NCBI GenBank assembly: GCA_963841965.1
Contig: CAWJES010000007.1
Location: 62,001 to 126,000 of the forward strand
DNA from: Palsa-459 sp963841965
Lineage (GTDB): Bacteria > Actinomycetota > Acidimicrobiia > Acidimicrobiales > RAAP-2
Direction of reading: 5' to 3'
Length of the DNA: 64,000 nucleotides
Part shown: positions 1 through 8,004 of the stretch, piece by piece
How positions within the stretch are numbered: position 1 is the first letter of the stretch
How the letters are laid out: the number at the start of each line of letters is the position of its first letter
Notes under the pieces: model-generated
The model's input: only the letters and a program-made list of their open reading frames with translations
What the model was told of the DNA's origin: nothing
Databases searched by the model: none
Position numbers and translations under genes: made by a program

Positions 1-1985
1 CCCCGTTGGCGACGTCCCTGCAGCGGTCCCTGTGTTCGAGATCGCACCGGTATTCACGTCGCCGGCCGTTGTCGTGTAGGTGGCCGTGCAGGTCTCGTGC
101 GCACCGACTGCGAGCGTGGAGCTGGGGCAGCTGACACTCGACAGTCCGGGCATCGGGTCGGTGACCCCGACGCTCGTCAGGGTCACGTTGCCGGTGTTGG
201 TCACGAGATACGAGTACGTGACCGGCGTGCCGGCCGAGGCGAAGCTCGTGATGCTGGCCGACTTGACGACCGAGATCTGGGGTGTCTGGGTTGCCGGCAC
301 CGTCACCGGAGACGTACTGGATACGGTCGGACCCGTGGGCGGCGTTCCGGTCGCGGTGCCGGTGTTGTTGATGGACCCGTGGTCCACGTCGGCTTGCGTG
401 GTTGTGTAGGTCGCGGTGCAGGTCTCGTGAGCGCCGGGGACCAGCGACGTCGCCGGGCAGCTGATGGCGGAGAGCCCTGTCATCGGGTCCGTCACGGTGA
501 CCGGGTTCAGCGTGACGTTGCCGTTATTGGTGACCAGATAGCTGTAGGTCACCAACGTGCCGGGAGCCGAGAACCCGATTACGCTCGCCGTCTTCACCAA
601 GTTGATCGACGGGGCAGGCGTCGCCGGGACCGTCACCGAGGACTTCGAGGTCACGGGCGATCCCGTCGGCGGCGTCCCCGTCGCGGTACCGGTGTTCTTG
701 ATCGAGCCGTTGTCCAGGTCGGCGAGGGTTGTCGTGTAGTTCGCGGTGCACGTCTCGCTCGCACCGGGAAGCAGCGTCGCTGCGGGGCAGCTGACGCTCG
801 ACAGCCCGGGCATCGGGTCTGAGACTCCTACGCTCGTCAGGGTCACGTTCCCCGTGTTGGTCACCTTGTAGCTGTAGGTCACCGGCGTGCCGACGGCGCT
901 GTAGGACGTGATGCTCGCCGTCTTGACGAGCGAGATGCTGCTCGTCTGGCTGGCCGGGAGGGTGACCGTCGAAGTCTTCGTCACCGGAGGACCCGAGGGT
1001 GGCGTGCCCGTCGCGGTTCCGGTGTTCGAAATCGCGCCGGCATTCACGTCCGCTTGCGTTGTGGTGTACGTGGCAGTGCAGGTTTCCGTGCCTCCGGGTG
1101 CCAGGGTCGCCGAGGGGCAGCTGATCGAGGACAGCCCGGGCATCGGGTCAGAGACACCAACGCTCGTCAGGGTCACGTTGCCCGTATTGGTCACCTTGTA
1201 GCTGTACGTGATCACCGTGCCGGGTGCCGCGAAGCTGGTCGGGCTCGCCGACTTTACCAGCCCGATCGACGGGGTCTGGTTGACGGCAACCGTTGCTGCC
1301 GAGGGGGCCGAGGTGATCGGGGACCCTCCCTGCGACGGCGTACCCGACGCGGTCGCTGAGTCCTGGATCCTTCCGTTGTCGACGTCCGCCTGGGTCGTCA
1401 TGTAGGTCGCCGTGCAGACCTCGCTCAGCCCGGTTGCCAAGGTCGATGACGGACACGTAATGGCAGACAGCGAGCCGTTCAGGGACGGAGCGACCTGGGT
1501 GTCGTTGACCGTGACGCCCGTGAGGTCCGAGGACCCCGTGTTCGTCACCTTGAAGGAGTAGGTAACGAGCTGACCCGCGGCTGAGACTGCCGTTGGGTTC
1601 GCGGTCTTCTGGATCGTGAGCGACGCGACGGGGATGGAGAGCACCGACGGCAGCGACGTGACGGAGGGTCCGCTCGACGGCGTGCCCGTGACCGTGGCAG
1701 AGTCGGCCACGGATCCGTTCGCGACGTCCGCGGCTGTGACGGTGTAGCTCGCGGTGCAGGTCTCGTGTGCGCCGGCAGCCAGCGTGGAGCTGGGGCAGCT
1801 GATCGCAGAGAGAGATCCATTCAGGGATGGGGCAGTCTGCGTGTCGGTGACGGTGATGTTGTTGAGCGTGCTCGTCCCGCTGTTCGTGACGAGGAACGTG
1901 TAGGGCACGACCTGTCCGACCGAGGTGATCACGGCCGCGGTCGAGGCCTTCACGACGGTGAGGGTCGGCGGTGCGGCAACGACGT
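1..1985 (-). repeat. Tandem array of ~330-350 bp coding repeats (DUF11-type)
   Basis: The codons for the conserved 'YSY/YSF/YTF' motif recur near positions 1890, 1555, 1201, 871, 540 and 206. The spacing is therefore about 330-355 bp, or roughly 110 codons. The first two units (nearest the N-terminus) carry a variant with 'DTQxAPSLNGSLS', while the later ones carry 'DPMxGLSSISCP', so there are two sub-families. Conservation is at protein level with clear nucleotide identity in the core, which points to internal duplication. The array continues past the window start. Confidence 0.85.
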
Positions 1986-3816
1986 TGAGCGTCGTCTTCT
2001 GGGGGACCGGCTGGGGGAAGTACGTCCAGAAGTCCAGCCCCTTGACGTCGCCGAAGGAGCCCCAGTTCGCGACCGAGTTGAGCTGACACGGCTTGTTGGT
2101 GTTGCCGCCAGTTTGTGTGCCCCACGCTCGCTGGGTGCTAGTCGAGTCGAATCCGGTCACGGGGTTGCTGTAGGCCGTTGCCGGAGGCACGTCGCCGCAC
2201 AACTCAACACCGGGCGTACCGACGTCCCCTCCCCCGGTCCCGGGCGCGAAATAACCGCGGTCGTCGTAGAAGCCGGTCGTGCACTTCGTGTTGCCGAACG
2301 GGCAGATCCCGTCGGGCGGGTTGATGAGGGTGAAGCTCGGACCGCCGAGGACGCTGTTCTCCGCGTCGAGGAGCGGGAAGTGGTATTCGCCGTTCTGGAA
2401 GGTCGCCTGCACGGGGTATGCCGTGCCGACCGGGAACGGCGTGCCGACGTTGTCGTTCCCGTCCCAGGTGACGGTGTTGACGCCGGCGTGCGCGACCCCG
2501 CGGAGCACCCTGTTGGTTGACAGTGTCGGGTCGAAGTTGGGGGTCGTCGGGTTCGAGGCGATGACGAGCTGGTAGACACCGCTCGACGACGCATCGAACG
2601 TGAAGTTGCCGCCCGTGCCGAGCGTGCTCGTGTTCCCCGAGGCCGTCCCGGAGAAGCTGATCGAGTTGATCGAGTACACGACCGGCGTCGTCGGGATGCC
2701 GAGGGCGTTGAGGGTCGCATTATCGAGCGGACCGGAGAATGAGATCGGGTATTGGGCCTTCGCGAAGTTTGTGCCTGCGGCGAGTCCGGTGAGTTGTCCG
2801 CTATTCGTCGTGCCCAGGACGTCGTGGTCGAGGATCGACCCGTCCGGCGCGAGGAAGCCCTGCGAGTTCCCGTAGACCATGAAGCCGTCCGGGTCGAGGT
2901 AGTTGAGGCTCGTCTTGTACTCGTAGCCGTCGAGCGTCGTGATGTAGATGTCGGAGTCGACCGGCAGGCCGTTGCCGCCGGTGAACGCGTCATAGGCGTA
3001 GGTGAAGACCTGGCCGGTGATGTTGGTCGTCGATGTGGCAGATGCGCGCACCGACAGGTCCCACGCAGCGATCGACGTCCCTTGGGCCGCGCTGGTGTCG
3101 TTGGCGTTGGTCAGGCCGATGTCGGCACCCACCGTGCCGTCGGCGTCGTAGTCCCCGCCATCAGGACCGTAGAAGGCGACGTTGTAGATGCCCGTCGTCG
3201 GCGCGACGTAGTAGCAGGGCTGGTAGCCGGTCGGATTCCCCCCACCGCTGACCGCCTGTGCGCCCGCCAGCTCCTGCGTGCGCGTCGTGAGCTTGCCGAG
3301 GTTGGGGGAACCAGGGTTCGCCGCCCGCTGCGCGAGGCAGGAGAACCCGTTCGTGTAGGCGCCGTTCGTCGGCGTCCCGGTGAGGGCGGGCAGTGGAGCA
3401 GGCTGGTCGTATGCCGTGATCTGACCGGGGTTGTAGACGACGACGTCACCCGTCGTCGTGGGTCCGGTCGCCGTGCTGGGGACACCGACTGCGGAAGACC
3501 CCATCTCGAGGTATTGCCCGGCGGTCATGTAGACGTAGAAGAGGTCGCGTCGAGGGATCGTGGTCTTGCCGGTCGGTCCGTAGGCCGACGTGCGCCATTC
3601 GATGTTGGCGCGACAGGCTCCCCCGAGCGACTGCTGCTTGCACGTAGGCGCAACGGACTGCGGATAGAGATTGGCGCTGCCGTCAGCCCCAGCGGGGATC
3701 GCCCCCGTCGCGATCGCGCCGAAGACGGTGCACACCGCAAGGACGGTGCGAGTGAGGACGACCTTCGTGCGCTGACGTCGAGCCTTCGAAGCCAACCCCG
3801 AGTCGCGCTGTATCAC
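1..3816 (-). CDS. Secreted surface protein with DUF11-type repeats (3' end cut by window)
   Basis: The frame is open from a GTG at 3816 to the window edge, giving 1272 codons without a stop. The N-terminus has a basic stretch followed by a hydrophobic run (VLTRTVLAVCTVFGAIATGA) and a likely cleavage site after PAGADG, so it is an exported protein. Residues of roughly 30-600 form a non-repetitive region rich in Gly, Asn, Thr and Tyr. After that at least five full repeats of about 110 residues follow, each with 'YSYxVTNTGNVTL', 'SxISCP', 'ETCTATYTTT' and 'NTGTATGTPP' elements, typical of the DUF11/DUF7507 beta-sandwich repeat. The C-terminus, where a sorting signal or anchor would sit, lies outside the window. 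An adhesive or structural role at the cell surface is inference. The start is the first plausible one before the signal peptide, with AGAGGG just upstream; an in-frame TTG lies seven codons further on. Confidence 0.85.
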   Translation of the reverse strand, partial: MIQRDSGLASKARRQRTKVVLTRTVLAVCTVFGAIATGAIPAGADGSANLYPQSVAPTCKQQSLGGACRANIEWRTSAYGPTGKTTIPRRDLFYVYMTAGQYLEMGSSAVGVPSTATGPTTTGDVVVYNPGQITAYDQPAPLPALTGTPTNGAYTNGFSCLAQRAANPGSPNLGKLTTRTQELAGAQAVSGGGNPTGYQPCYYVAPTTGIYNVAFYGPDGGDYDADGTVGADIGLTNANDTSAAQGTSIAAWDLSVRASATSTTNITGQVFTYAYDAFTGGNGLPVDSDIYITTLDGYEYKTSLNYLDPDGFMVYGNSQGFLAPDGSILDHDVLGTTNSGQLTGLAAGTNFAKAQYPISFSGPLDNATLNALGIPTTPVVYSINSISFSGTASGNTSTLGTGGNFTFDASSSGVYQLVIASNPTTPNFDPTLSTNRVLRGVAHAGVNTVTWDGNDNVGTPFPVGTAYPVQATFQNGEYHFPLLDAENSVLGGPSFTLINPPDGICPFGNTKCTTGFYDDRGYFAPGTGGGDVGTPGVELCGDVPPATAYSNPVTGFDSTSTQRAWGTQTGGNTNKPCQLNSVANWGSFGDVKGLDFWTYFPQPVPQKTTLNVVAAPPTLTVVKASTAAVITSVGQVVPYTFLVTNSGTSTLNNITVTDTQTAPSLNGSLSAISCPSSTLAAGAHETCTASYTVTAADVANGSVADSATVTGTPSSGPSVTSLPSVLSIPVASLTIQKTANPTAVSAAGQLVTYSFKVTNTGSSDLTGVTVNDTQVAPSLNGSLSAITCPSSTLATGLSEVCTATYMTTQADVDNGRIQDSATASGTPSQGGSPITSAPSAATVAVNQTPSIGLVKSASPTSFAAPGTVITYSYKVTNTGNVTLTSVGVSDPMPGLSSISCPSATLAPGGTETCTATYTTTQADVNAGAISNTGTATGTPPSGPPVTKTSTVTLPASQTSSISLVKTASITSYSAVGTPVTYSYKVTNTGNVTLTSVGVSDPMPGLSSVSCPAATLLPGASETCTANYTTTLADLDNGSIKNTGTATGTPPTGSPVTSKSSVTVPATPAPSINLVKTASVIGFSAPGTLVTYSYLVTNNGNVTLNPVTVTDPMTGLSAISCPATSLVPGAHETCTATYTTTQADVDHGSINNTGTATGTPPTGPTVSSTSPVTVPATQTPQISVVKSASITSFASAGTPVTYSYLVTNTGNVTLTSVGVTDPMPGLSSVSCPSSTLAVGAHETCTATYTTTAGDVNTGAISNTGTAAGTSPTG

Positions 3817-4131
3817 CCGCCCTCTTTTCTCGATGTGTAGAACCCCGACACCACGTGGCGTGACCCTGTAGTGGCTTTCCTCGCTGCCGACCTGAAGACT
3901 AAGCAGGGCAGCACCCTCGAAAGGTGTCACCTGCTCGGCGGCACCGGGTTGCCACGTATCGCGGGTAGTCGCGGCCCCTCATACCGGCGCGCCGCACGGA
4001 TCCCACGTCTTGCAGCCTGAGGCTGCACCCCCGGAACGAAGATAATTCTATTGGTACCGGCGGGTCACAAGCAAGTACTGCGACCACGCCGGCCGTGCCT
4101 GGGATTCCGGGGAATCGTGGCCTGGAGAAAC
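3817..4131. other. Intergenic leader region, no gene seen
   Basis: I see no convincing coding frame in these 315 bases. On the minus strand, leading into the DUF11-repeat gene, there are several potential hairpins: a 7-bp stem with a TGA loop around 4013-4029, a GGCA...TGCC hairpin, and a nested stem of AGCAGG/CCTGCT enclosing CACC/GGGTG near 3905-3935. This could be a structured 5' leader, but I could not match it to a riboswitch class that I know. The promoter was not identified with confidence. Confidence 0.4.
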
Positions 4132-5223
4132 TTATGCGAGAGCAGCGGGATCGACGCCGACCCCGTTGGCGTCATGGCTCGCGTACGCGGCGAGCGCGAA
4201 GCGCAGCACGTCCATCGACTCCTCGGCGCTCCACAGCAGCGGTCCATCCCCCGTCCGAAGCCATCGCAGCCAGTGGCGGCCCGAGTCGCGGAAGCTGCTC
4301 GACCAGTCGTCGTCCAACGCGTGGTGCGAACGCATCTCGCCGTCGGCGTAGGTCTCGAGGCTCGGGTGCTGCAGCCCTCGGCCGGTGCACCGGTTCACCC
4401 GCGCGAAGCCGCGACGTCCCGTGACCTCCCAGCGCTCGTCGTTCGTGTAGTAGTCCGAGCGCAGGTACATGTCGACGGCGAGCGTGATGTCCCAGACGCC
4501 GCGAATGCCGTTCTCGTGCTCCCACGAGATCGTCGTCGGTGCGTCGACCTCGATGCCCTCGATCACCTCGGTCGATCCGATCCACGCGCGAACCTCGGCG
4601 ACAGGACCGAAGAGCCAGAGCGCTGTCGACAGCTTGTGCCATCCGTCGTCGAACAGCAGCGTCCCGCGGCCGTTGCGATGCTGCTCGAACTGCCGCTCGT
4701 AGGTGTCGGCGGGGACCTCCCATCCCCCGCGTCCGCTCGCGACCATCTTGAGGTGGTAGCCGCTCACCGAGCCGATCTCGCCGGAGTCCACGACGTCCTT
4801 CAGCCGCTGCAGCGGCTCGTAGAAGATGTAGTTCTCCATCACGCGCAGCTGGCGGTCGTTCGCGATCGCGGCGTCCAGCATCCGCTGGGCGCTCTCGACA
4901 TCGTTCGCGATGGGCTTCTGCAGGTTGACGTGCCACCCGTGGCCCAGGCAGTCGACGACCCCCTCGGGATGCAGCGCGATCGGGAGCAGCACCTCGACGG
5001 CGTCGATCTCGAGACCGCTCGCCGCCAGCTCCGCGATCGACGCGAACGCGCGGGCGCCGGGCCAGTCCTGCTGGCGCTCGTGGATCCGAAGGGGGTTGGG
5101 ATCGACGATGGCGACCACCTCGGCGTCGGGGTTGCCGATGTAGGCGAGCTTGTTGAGGTCGTAGACCCGGCCGAGCCCGATGATCGCGACGCGCACGGGA
5201 CGGTCGAAGGGGGTGAAGGTCAC
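4132..5223 (-). CDS. Gfo/Idh/MocA-family NAD(P)-dependent oxidoreductase
   Basis: The protein of about 363 residues opens with a Rossmann dinucleotide-binding motif (VRVAIIGLGR) followed by 'EVVAIVDPNPLRI', as in the Gfo/Idh/MocA family. The helix with 'LLPIALHPEGV' and the 'HVNLQKPIANDVE' segment match the usual 'EKP' region, here QKP. The C-terminal half has the family's beta-sheet domain with 'GTLLFDDGWHKL'. Family members oxidise or reduce sugars, inositols or related compounds using NAD(P); the substrate cannot be read here. I chose the GTG at 5223 because the family motif starts six residues later; an in-frame ATG at 5319 would add 32 residues of poor quality. It lies downstream of the TetR gene on the same strand and may be co-transcribed with it. 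Confidence 0.8.
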   Translation of the reverse strand: MTFTPFDRPVRVAIIGLGRVYDLNKLAYIGNPDAEVVAIVDPNPLRIHERQQDWPGARAFASIAELAASGLEIDAVEVLLPIALHPEGVVDCLGHGWHVNLQKPIANDVESAQRMLDAAIANDRQLRVMENYIFYEPLQRLKDVVDSGEIGSVSGYHLKMVASGRGGWEVPADTYERQFEQHRNGRGTLLFDDGWHKLSTALWLFGPVAEVRAWIGSTEVIEGIEVDAPTTISWEHENGIRGVWDITLAVDMYLRSDYYTNDERWEVTGRRGFARVNRCTGRGLQHPSLETYADGEMRSHHALDDDWSSSFRDSGRHWLRWLRTGDGPLLWSAEESMDVLRFALAAYASHDANGVGVDPAALA

Positions 5224-5346
5224 AGCGCCGTCGCTCTCATGGCCGCCCGATCGTACCGGTCGCCCTTGCATTCCCCATTCGGCGCGCGTCGGCCGCATCC
5301 CATTCGCGTCCGCGAGCACCGCATGCGCTCACCATCGATGCCCTCG

Positions 5347-6060
5347 TCAGCGTGGTGCGGGTGGAGGCGGCGCAAACCCGATCGCGATGGCGATCGACCT
5401 CGAGGCTGACTCGAACAGGCCGCGGCCGTCCTCGATGGAGCCCACGAGGTGACCGAACAGCTCGAAGCTGACGAGTCCGAAGATCTGGGTCCACGCAAGG
5501 ATTCCCCGGACGATGACCTCGTCGGGAAGCCCGGCGAGCGGGGACGGGGGCACCTGGACGTCGCGGGCGAGGTACGGCGCCCCCGGGCCGTCCGGCAGCT
5601 CGAGGCGACCCCACTCCCATGCGTCTCGCAGCACGCCCGAGAGCACGGCTGGCACCCTGGTCGCAGGGCCGATGGTTGCCTCAGGGGCCGCGTAGCCAGG
5701 CACCGGTGAGCCGAAGACGAGCGCGTACTCATGACGGTTCGCAAGGGCCCAATCGCGAATGGCCAAGGAAGCCGCAAGCAGCCGTGCCTCGAGCTCCTCC
5801 CGGGGCACCAATGCCTCGGCCGACTCCACCGAAGCCCCGAGGTCGTTGTAGGCGTCGATGATCAGCGAGGTCAGGAGCTCGTCACGGCTCGAGAAGTACC
5901 GATACAAGGCCGAGGACGACATCCCGAGCTCGCGGGCCACCAACCGGACGCTGAGCGACGCCCCGCCGTGCTCGGCGACCTGGCGCCGGGCGGCAGATTT
6001 GATGTCCGAGATGACCGATGCCCTTGCCAGGGCACGAGCGGAACCGAGCGCATCAGCCAC
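5347..6060 (-). CDS. TetR-family transcriptional regulator
   Basis: Residues of about 15-65 form a TetR helix-turn-helix ('IKSAARRQVAEHGG', then 'SVRLVARELGMSSSALYRYF'), followed by a longer ligand-binding domain rich in Ala and Leu. The length of about 237 residues is normal for the family. The C-terminal part resembles the WHG/TetR_C_13 type, often seen with regulators of lipid or aromatic metabolism; this is only a resemblance. I chose the GTG at 6060 because a TATGCT hexamer lies exactly six bases upstream, as at many leaderless starts in this window; the in-frame ATG at 6117 would cut into the promoter region. The divergent SDR gene has a palindromic site over its -10 box, so that gene is the most likely target of this repressor. 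Confidence 0.85.
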   Translation of the reverse strand: MADALGSARALARASVISDIKSAARRQVAEHGGASLSVRLVARELGMSSSALYRYFSSRDELLTSLIIDAYNDLGASVESAEALVPREELEARLLAASLAIRDWALANRHEYALVFGSPVPGYAAPEATIGPATRVPAVLSGVLRDAWEWGRLELPDGPGAPYLARDVQVPPSPLAGLPDEVIVRGILAWTQIFGLVSFELFGHLVGSIEDGRGLFESASRSIAIAIGFAPPPPAPR

Positions 6061-6066
6061 TTCCGC

Positions 6067-6072
6067 AGCATA
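6067..6072 (-). promoter_or_regulatory. Probable -10 box for a leaderless TetR transcript
   Basis: TATGCT on the minus strand is followed by six bases and then the GTG start at 6060. This spacing would place the transcription start at or next to the start codon. It matches the pattern repeated upstream of other genes in this window. Confidence 0.5.
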
Positions 6073-6109
6073 CCAAGGCCAGAGCACTGCACGCAATTGA
6101 GAGCATCGC

Positions 6110-6138
6110 TTGCACAATGGAGTGATTCTGCTTACACT
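6110..6138 (+). promoter_or_regulatory. Sigma-70-type promoter of the SDR gene
   Basis: TTGCAC (6110-6115) and TACACT (6133-6138) are separated by exactly 17 bases, a near-consensus housekeeping promoter. Transcription would begin near 6145, giving a leader of about 30 bases with the strong AAAGGAGG ribosome site at 6164-6171 before the ATG at 6175. Confidence 0.7.
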
Positions 6139-6158
6139 GCTCCTACCAGAGAGCAGTG
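6135..6158. promoter_or_regulatory. Inverted-repeat operator overlapping the -10 box
   Basis: CACTGCTC (6135-6142) and GAGCAGTG (6151-6158) are perfect inverted 8-mers separated by eight bases. The left arm overlaps the -10 hexamer. A further small palindrome, GAGCA-G-TGCTC, runs from 6151 to 6161, and a related half-site GAGCACTGC lies at 6082-6090. The size and position fit a TetR-family operator; assignment to the adjacent regulator is inference. Confidence 0.65.
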
Positions 6159-6174
6159 CTCACAAAGGAGGATC

Positions 6175-7137
6175 ATGGGAAAGCATCTGATTGTCGGTGC
6201 AGGGCCGGTCGGCAGCACACTCGCGGCGGAGCTCGGCGCTCGGGGCGAGGAGGTCCTGATCGTCTCGAGGCGGGGCGCGACGCCCCTGGGAGCTCCCACG
6301 GTCCAGGCCGTGCGATGCGACGCCGCGGATGCGGCGGGGCTCGCGGCACTCGCTGGCGGAGCGGCAGCCATATACAACTGTGCGAACCCCGCCTACCACC
6401 GCTGGCCCGTGGACTGGCCCCCCATCGCGGCTTCGATCCTTCGCGCAGCGGAGCGCAGCGGCGCCGTGCTCGTGACCCTCGCGAACCTCTACGCGTACGG
6501 ACCGGTCGACCATCCGATGACCGAGGGCGACCCGCTCGTGGCCTCGTCGGTCAAGGGCCAGGTCCGCGCGAAGATGTGGCTCGACGCCCTCGCGGCCCAC
6601 GAAGCAGGGCTCGTGCGTGCGACGGAGGTCCGGGCGTCCGACTTCTACGGACCCGGCGTCACGGACGGGGGTTTCCTCGGCGAGCGGGCCGTCCCGCGGA
6701 TCCTCGCCGGCAGGTCCGTCTCCTTCCTCGGCGATGCGGACCTCCCCCACTCGCTCACCTACGTGCCCGACGTCGCTGCAGCGCTCGCGACGGTCGCCAC
6801 GGACCCACGGGCGTGGGGCCGGCCGTGGCACGTGCCGACCGCACCCGCCGGGACGATGCGCGAGGCGGTGCAGGGCCTGGCCCACGCCGCGGAGGTCCCG
6901 ATGGTCAAGGTCAGGGCGCTGCCGGGCCCCGTCGTGCGGGCCGCGGGGGTCTTCTCCGCCCAGCTGCGCGAGCTCCGCGAGATCTCCTACCAGTTCGATC
7001 GGCCGTTCGTCGTCGACTCCTCGGCGTACACCGAGACGTTCGGCACCGAGGCGACGGAGCCCTCGACCGCCTACGACGCCACGGTCCGATGGTGGCGGAA
7101 CCGCCTTTCGGCGCCTGCACCCGTGCCCTCGGCATAG
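6175..7137 (+). CDS. NAD-dependent epimerase/dehydratase-like SDR protein
   Basis: The 320-residue protein begins 'MGKHLIVGAGPVGSTLAAEL', a Rossmann motif of the atypical extended SDR group. 'IYNCANPAYHRW' takes the place of the usual catalytic-region strand, and 'SVKGQVRAKMW' occupies the YxxxK region, with the Tyr apparently displaced. 'YVPDVAAALATVA' matches the C-terminal substrate-domain motif. It therefore resembles NAD(P)-binding epimerase-like proteins that may act as reductases or may lack classic SDR catalysis. The start is certain, with a near-perfect ribosome site (AAAGGAGG) four bases upstream. It is divergent from the TetR gene and probably repressed by it. Confidence 0.8.
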   Translation: MGKHLIVGAGPVGSTLAAELGARGEEVLIVSRRGATPLGAPTVQAVRCDAADAAGLAALAGGAAAIYNCANPAYHRWPVDWPPIAASILRAAERSGAVLVTLANLYAYGPVDHPMTEGDPLVASSVKGQVRAKMWLDALAAHEAGLVRATEVRASDFYGPGVTDGGFLGERAVPRILAGRSVSFLGDADLPHSLTYVPDVAAALATVATDPRAWGRPWHVPTAPAGTMREAVQGLAHAAEVPMVKVRALPGPVVRAAGVFSAQLRELREISYQFDRPFVVDSSAYTETFGTEATEPSTAYDATVRWWRNRLSAPAPVPSA

Positions 7138-7239
7138 GCGCGGGTTGAGGTTCAGGTCCAGCGTCGTCGCACGCCGCGCGTCGGACGGCGGATCCAAGGT
7201 GGGAGGATCCTCCGGCAGGACCGCGAACGAGGAGGACCG

Positions 7240-7908
7240 ATGGGGATCGACCTGGACCGCGAGGGTGACGTCGTGATCGCCCGCTGGCTCGACGGGGAGA
7301 ACCGGATCAACCTCGACACGCTCGGTGCGCTGCACGCGCTGCTCGGTGAGCTGGAGGTGGTCCAGGGACCGCTCGCCCTCGTGCTCACAGGCGACGGCAA
7401 GTTCTTCTCCAACGGACTCGACCTCGATCGCTTCGGCACGAATCCCGACGAGTTCGGCGCGACCGCCGAGTCGTTCCACAGGCTGATGGGTCGGCTGCTC
7501 GTCTTCCCCGCGTACACCGTCGCGGCGGTGAACGGCCACGCCTTCGCGGGAGGCGCGATGCTCTCGTGCTCGTTCGACCGTCGCGTCATGCGCGAGGACC
7601 GCGGCTACTGGTGCCTGAACGAGGCGGAGATCGGGCTCCCGCTCACGGACCAGATGGCGGCCGTGGTGCTCGCCCGGCTCCCCCAGGCAACCGCGCTCGA
7701 GGCCATGCTCACCGCGAGGCGGTACTCGGCGCCCGAGGCGATCGACGCCGGCATCGTCGAGGAAGCCGCGAGCGAGGGCGACCTGGTCGGTGCGGCGGTC
7801 GAGCGCGCGGCGAACGCCGCCACGAAGGACCGACAGGTCATCACGGTCCACAAGCGCATCGCGTTCGGCGAGGTCGCCCGCGCGTGCGGGTGGGTCGACT
7901 CGCGGTAG
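7240..7908 (+). CDS. Enoyl-CoA hydratase/isomerase family protein (delta3-delta2 isomerase-like)
   Basis: This 222-residue protein has the crotonase fold signatures 'LVLTGDGKFFSNGLDL' (oxyanion hole, first half) and 'AAVNGHAFAGGAMLSCSFD' (second half). 'CLNEAEIGLPL' provides a Glu where delta3,delta2-enoyl-CoA isomerases of the short ECI type carry their single catalytic acid, so isomerisation of 3-enoyl-CoA is more likely than hydration. The length is slightly below the usual 250-260 residues, which also fits the compact ECI type. The start is supported by GAGGAGG 4-10 bases upstream. Its role would be beta-oxidation of unsaturated acyl-CoAs. Confidence 0.85.
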   Translation: MGIDLDREGDVVIARWLDGENRINLDTLGALHALLGELEVVQGPLALVLTGDGKFFSNGLDLDRFGTNPDEFGATAESFHRLMGRLLVFPAYTVAAVNGHAFAGGAMLSCSFDRRVMREDRGYWCLNEAEIGLPLTDQMAAVVLARLPQATALEAMLTARRYSAPEAIDAGIVEEAASEGDLVGAAVERAANAATKDRQVITVHKRIAFGEVARACGWVDSR

Positions 7909-8004
7909 CCACGCACCGATGCGTGCGCACGGCGCGCCGTGCGGGGTCCTCGGGCTGGGCGGTCGAAACATCTCGGAAACAGATTGCTGATAAGAGGTGG
8001 TGCC

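Noticed and set aside
1..1985. Regular direct repeats resembling a CRISPR array
   Set aside because: The period is ~330-355 bp with coding constraint throughout; there are no short identical repeats with unique spacers.
97..3840. Several plus-strand and off-frame minus-strand open frames across the DUF11 gene
   Set aside because: They are Arg- and Gly-rich shadows. Only the frame starting at 3816 gives a signal peptide and regular repeats.
3817..4131. c-di-GMP, cobalamin or c-di-AMP riboswitch in the DUF11 leader
   Set aside because: Only generic hairpins were found; the conserved motifs of these classes that I know were not seen.
4051..5409. 452-codon plus-strand frame opposite the oxidoreductase
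   Set aside because: It is antisense to a clear Gfo/Idh/MocA protein and has Arg/Val-rich shadow composition.
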